Shown here piece after piece: positions 6,269 through 7,937 of a DNA stretch of 7,937 bases; position 1 is the stretch's first letter; each line of letters begins with the position of its first letter. Both the position numbers and the translations under genes were made by a program. The stretch spans positions 1-7,937 of the forward strand of contig CAMQUX010000058.1 in NCBI GenBank assembly GCA_947037905.1, in the 5' to 3' direction. The notes under the pieces were generated by a model. The model was not told the origin of the DNA. It worked only from the letters and a program-made list of their open reading frames with translations, and did no database searches. The stretch is from an uncultured Desulfovibrionaceae bacterium. Lineage in GTDB: Bacteria; Desulfobacterota; Desulfovibrionia; Desulfovibrionales; Desulfovibrionaceae.

Positions 6269-6273
6269 ACGGT

Positions 6274-7017
6274 ATGGGTGTTAAAAAATTACAAGTAAAA
6301 TTAATAAGTCATACTGAAAATCCATTAGCATTAATTTATTCAGCTTTTCGCCAATGTTATTTTAGTGGTTATGCTGGCGATTTAGTAGCGGACATAGAAA
6401 GTGCTAAAATAACTGAAGAGGTACAAAGAAATTTAATATCCTCAGTTTTAGCTTCAGGGCACGATAGCCCAGTTGAGCACGTATCTTTTTCTTTTGCAGT
6501 AGAAGGTATATCACGAGCCTGTTCGCATCAGTTAGTTCGTCACCGTTTAGCCTCCTACTCACAACAAAGTCAGCGCTACTGTGCAGAGAGTGAAAATTTC
6601 GATTTTATTATGCCTCCAGAAATAGCAAAAGATGAAGAGCTAAAAGAAAAGTATCTTTTGGCTATGAAACAAGCAGGACAGGCGTATGTGGTTTTGAAAG
6701 ACTTATTAATTACTAAAGTCGGCGAATCAAAAGCAAAAGAAGATGCACGTTTTGTGCTTCCAAATGCAGCTGAGACAAAAATAGTACTAACAATGAACTG
6801 TAGAACATTACTGCATTTCTTTAGCCTTCGTTCTTGTAAAAGAGCACAGTGGGAAATTAGAGCCATGTCAGATGAAATGCTTGCAATTTGTAAAAGTGTT
6901 ATTCCAGTGCTGTTTGAGAAAGCAGGGGCAAAGTGTGAGCTTTTAGGATACTGCCCAGAGACAGAAAAATTCTGTTGTGGACGTTATAAAACAAAAGATA
7001 ATTTACTTAAAAAATAG
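6274..7017 (+). CDS. thyX: FAD-dependent thymidylate synthase
   Basis: ThyX methylates dUMP to dTMP using methylenetetrahydrofolate, FAD and NADPH; unlike ThyA it does not consume folate as reductant. The family signature RHR-x7-S is present as R89-H90-R91 to S99, followed by QRY. Upstream is GHDSPVEHVSFSF (62-74) with the conserved histidines. Further on are ARFVLPNAAETK (158-169), NCRTLLHFFSLR (175-186) and AQWEIR (191-196), which carry FAD/dUMP contacts. A Cys-rich tail (C221, C227, C234, C235) resembles that of other bacterial ThyX proteins; its role is not clear to me. The length of 247 aa is normal. A strong RBS supports the ATG. dnaA follows after 59 bp with no terminator seen, so precursor synthesis and replication initiation may share a transcript. 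Whether thyA also exists cannot be seen here. Confidence 0.97.
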   Translation: MGVKKLQVKLISHTENPLALIYSAFRQCYFSGYAGDLVADIESAKITEEVQRNLISSVLASGHDSPVEHVSFSFAVEGISRACSHQLVRHRLASYSQQSQRYCAESENFDFIMPPEIAKDEELKEKYLLAMKQAGQAYVVLKDLLITKVGESKAKEDARFVLPNAAETKIVLTMNCRTLLHFFSLRSCKRAQWEIRAMSDEMLAICKSVIPVLFEKAGAKCELLGYCPETEKFCCGRYKTKDNLLKK

Positions 7018-7076
7018 ATATATTGATTGGTATTATTTGGGTTTAGATGAACTAATAGAGATTTTTTAAGGATTTT

Positions 7077-7937
7077 ATGAACAACGTAGCAAAAAGTATC
7101 AAAGAAGAATTAGAGCGAACCCTCGATAAAGGCACCTGTACAGTATGGGTTAATCCTTTATCTATTGAGCTTACAGATAAGAAGCTTTCTCTTTTTGCGC
7201 CTAATGCTTTTGTTGCCAAATGGGTAGAAGAGCGTTTATTTTACGCTATTCAAAATGCTGCGCAAAAGATTCTTGGTTTTTTACCAGAAATCGAAATAGG
7301 TGTTTCTTCTTCAGTCTCATCAGAACAAAATCTGAGCATATCTGCCATGAGTGAAAACAGCACACTATCACAAGTAAATTTACTCGCACAAACTACCTTA
7401 CAAACAAATTCAAATACACACACACATTCAAATACACAAATAAATTTTCAAACAAGTTCAAACACACATACACGTTCTTTTCCATATACACCTGTGAAAT
7501 CGCATGCAAGTTCATTTGCTGTGGCTGAAAAAGATTTTAATCTTACAAACGGATCTGATCCTGTAATGCGTCACGCAGGGCTACCGTCAGTTGGAACAAC
7601 GCCACTGCGCCTTTTAAATAACTGGCAATTTGCCTTTGAAGATTTTATTATTGGAAACTCTAATGAATTAGCATGTGCAGCGTCTCGTTCTCTTTGTACT
7701 ACAAACACATTTACGGACTGTTTATTCCTTCATTCTTCCCCAGGACTTGGAAAAACGCATCTGCTCCATTCTATTGGGAAAACCATGAGTATGGAAGCGA
7801 ATAAAGATGTTAATATCGCATGCTTAACTGCAGAAGAATTTTTCTCACGCTATGTTCTTTCTCTTCGTTCAGGCGAAATAGATCGTTTTAAATCGCAGTT
7901 TCGAGAAGGGATAGATGTTCTTTTACTTAAAGATATC
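7077..7937 (+). CDS. dnaA: Chromosomal replication initiator DnaA, N-terminal 287 residues (runs off the window)
   Basis: DnaA binds oriC and opens the duplex in its ATP form. Domain I covers about 1-70 (VWVNPLSIEL, LFAPNAFVAKWVEERL), used for self-association and helicase loading. Residues about 75-175 are a long Ser/Thr/Asn/Gln-rich domain II linker with repeats. Domain III starts near 183 (WQFAFEDFIIGNSNELACAAS). Walker A is SSPGLGKTHL (220-229) with Lys226 and Thr227; the usual first Gly is Ser. It continues with LTAEEFFSRYVLSLRSGEIDRFK (in part 250-272) and reaches Walker B as LLLKDI (282-287), with Lys where most DnaA proteins have Asp. Sensor motifs and the DNA-binding domain IV lie outside the window. 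The ATG at 7077 has AAGGA (7068-7072) only 4 bases upstream. The frame is open to the edge. It may be the main initiator or a second DnaA-type paralogue; dnaN was not visible. Confidence 0.95.
   Translation, partial: MNNVAKSIKEELERTLDKGTCTVWVNPLSIELTDKKLSLFAPNAFVAKWVEERLFYAIQNAAQKILGFLPEIEIGVSSSVSSEQNLSISAMSENSTLSQVNLLAQTTLQTNSNTHTHSNTQINFQTSSNTHTRSFPYTPVKSHASSFAVAEKDFNLTNGSDPVMRHAGLPSVGTTPLRLLNNWQFAFEDFIIGNSNELACAASRSLCTTNTFTDCLFLHSSPGLGKTHLLHSIGKTMSMEANKDVNIACLTAEEFFSRYVLSLRSGEIDRFKSQFREGIDVLLLKDI
7401..7478 (+). repeat. Duplicated Ser/Asn/Thr/His segment in the dnaA linker
   Basis: Residues 109-118 (QTNSNTHTHS) and 125-134 (QTSSNTHTRS) are near-identical 10-mers, encoded at 7401-7430 and 7449-7478, with a partial copy (SNTQ) between. 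The DNA is rich in CA dinucleotide and ACACAC runs prone to slippage. The block lies in the disordered domain II linker, where length changes are usually tolerated. Confidence 0.75.

Larger units (their letters stand above)
5636..6273. other. 638-bp AT-rich intergenic region between dapB and thyX
   Basis: No protein gene is recognisable on either strand. The region holds a weak hairpin after dapB (5703-5722), a series of small stems that may be one RNA (5783-5909), and a strong terminator (5874-5909). It also holds a second strong hairpin with a T tract (6147-6190), a consensus -35 box (6125-6130) and a second promoter-like pair (6211-6238). A perfect TATAAT at 5980-5985 has no good -35 partner, and a run of T then A occurs at about 6031-6047. 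I found no DnaA-box cluster, so nothing here marks it as an origin beyond its AT content and the nearby dnaA. Confidence 0.8.

Noticed and set aside
5636..6273. Replication origin in the AT-rich spacer near dnaA
   Set aside because: I saw no DnaA-box cluster or DnaA-trio-like arrangement. High AT content alone is not evidence in this AT-rich genome.

Overview
The window is an AT-rich bacterial stretch with every gene on the + strand, mostly housekeeping DNA replication and repair functions. Gene order is uvrB (3' part only), a two-TM K+ channel with an RCK domain, ligA, dapB, a 638-bp intergenic region, thyX, and dnaA running off the right edge. Codon use favours A/T, and clear Shine-Dalgarno sequences precede most starts. 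The DnaA Walker A style (SSPGLGKTHL) and the uvrB-channel-ligA-dapB grouping make me think of a low-GC deltaproteobacterium near Desulfovibrionaceae/Lawsonia. That rests on memory of the families, not on a search, and is tentative.

Region by region. Bases 1-54 do not read convincingly as UvrB; in another frame they look like the C-terminal end of ribulose-phosphate 3-epimerase, so the left edge may be a rearrangement or an assembly junction. Bases 53-790 are the C-terminal helicase motifs and UVR domain of UvrB. Bases 791-1058 hold no gene but carry an 11-bp tandem repeat. Bases 1059-2096 encode the channel, with a strong internal ribosome-binding site at the pore/RCK linker. Bases 2298-4790 encode an unusually long NAD-dependent DNA ligase with two sets of low-complexity repeats and a C-terminal pentapeptide like a beta-clamp binding motif. 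dapB follows 62 bp later and is probably cotranscribed. Bases 5636-6273 hold two strong hairpin terminators, a possible small structured RNA and a probable thyX promoter. thyX (6274-7017) and dnaA (7077-7937+) are 59 bp apart and are probably cotranscribed.

How they fit together. ThyX makes dTMP, DnaA starts replication, LigA seals Okazaki fragments and repair nicks, UvrB acts in nucleotide excision repair, and DapB feeds lysine and peptidoglycan synthesis. I see no mobile element, CRISPR array, tRNA or rRNA. The most interesting signals are not a new multi-gene system. They are the ligase architecture (repeat insertion before the catalytic lysine plus a tethered QFSLF tail), the internal start in the channel gene, a Lys in the DnaA Walker B motif, the possible sRNA upstream of thyX, and the left-edge discontinuity.
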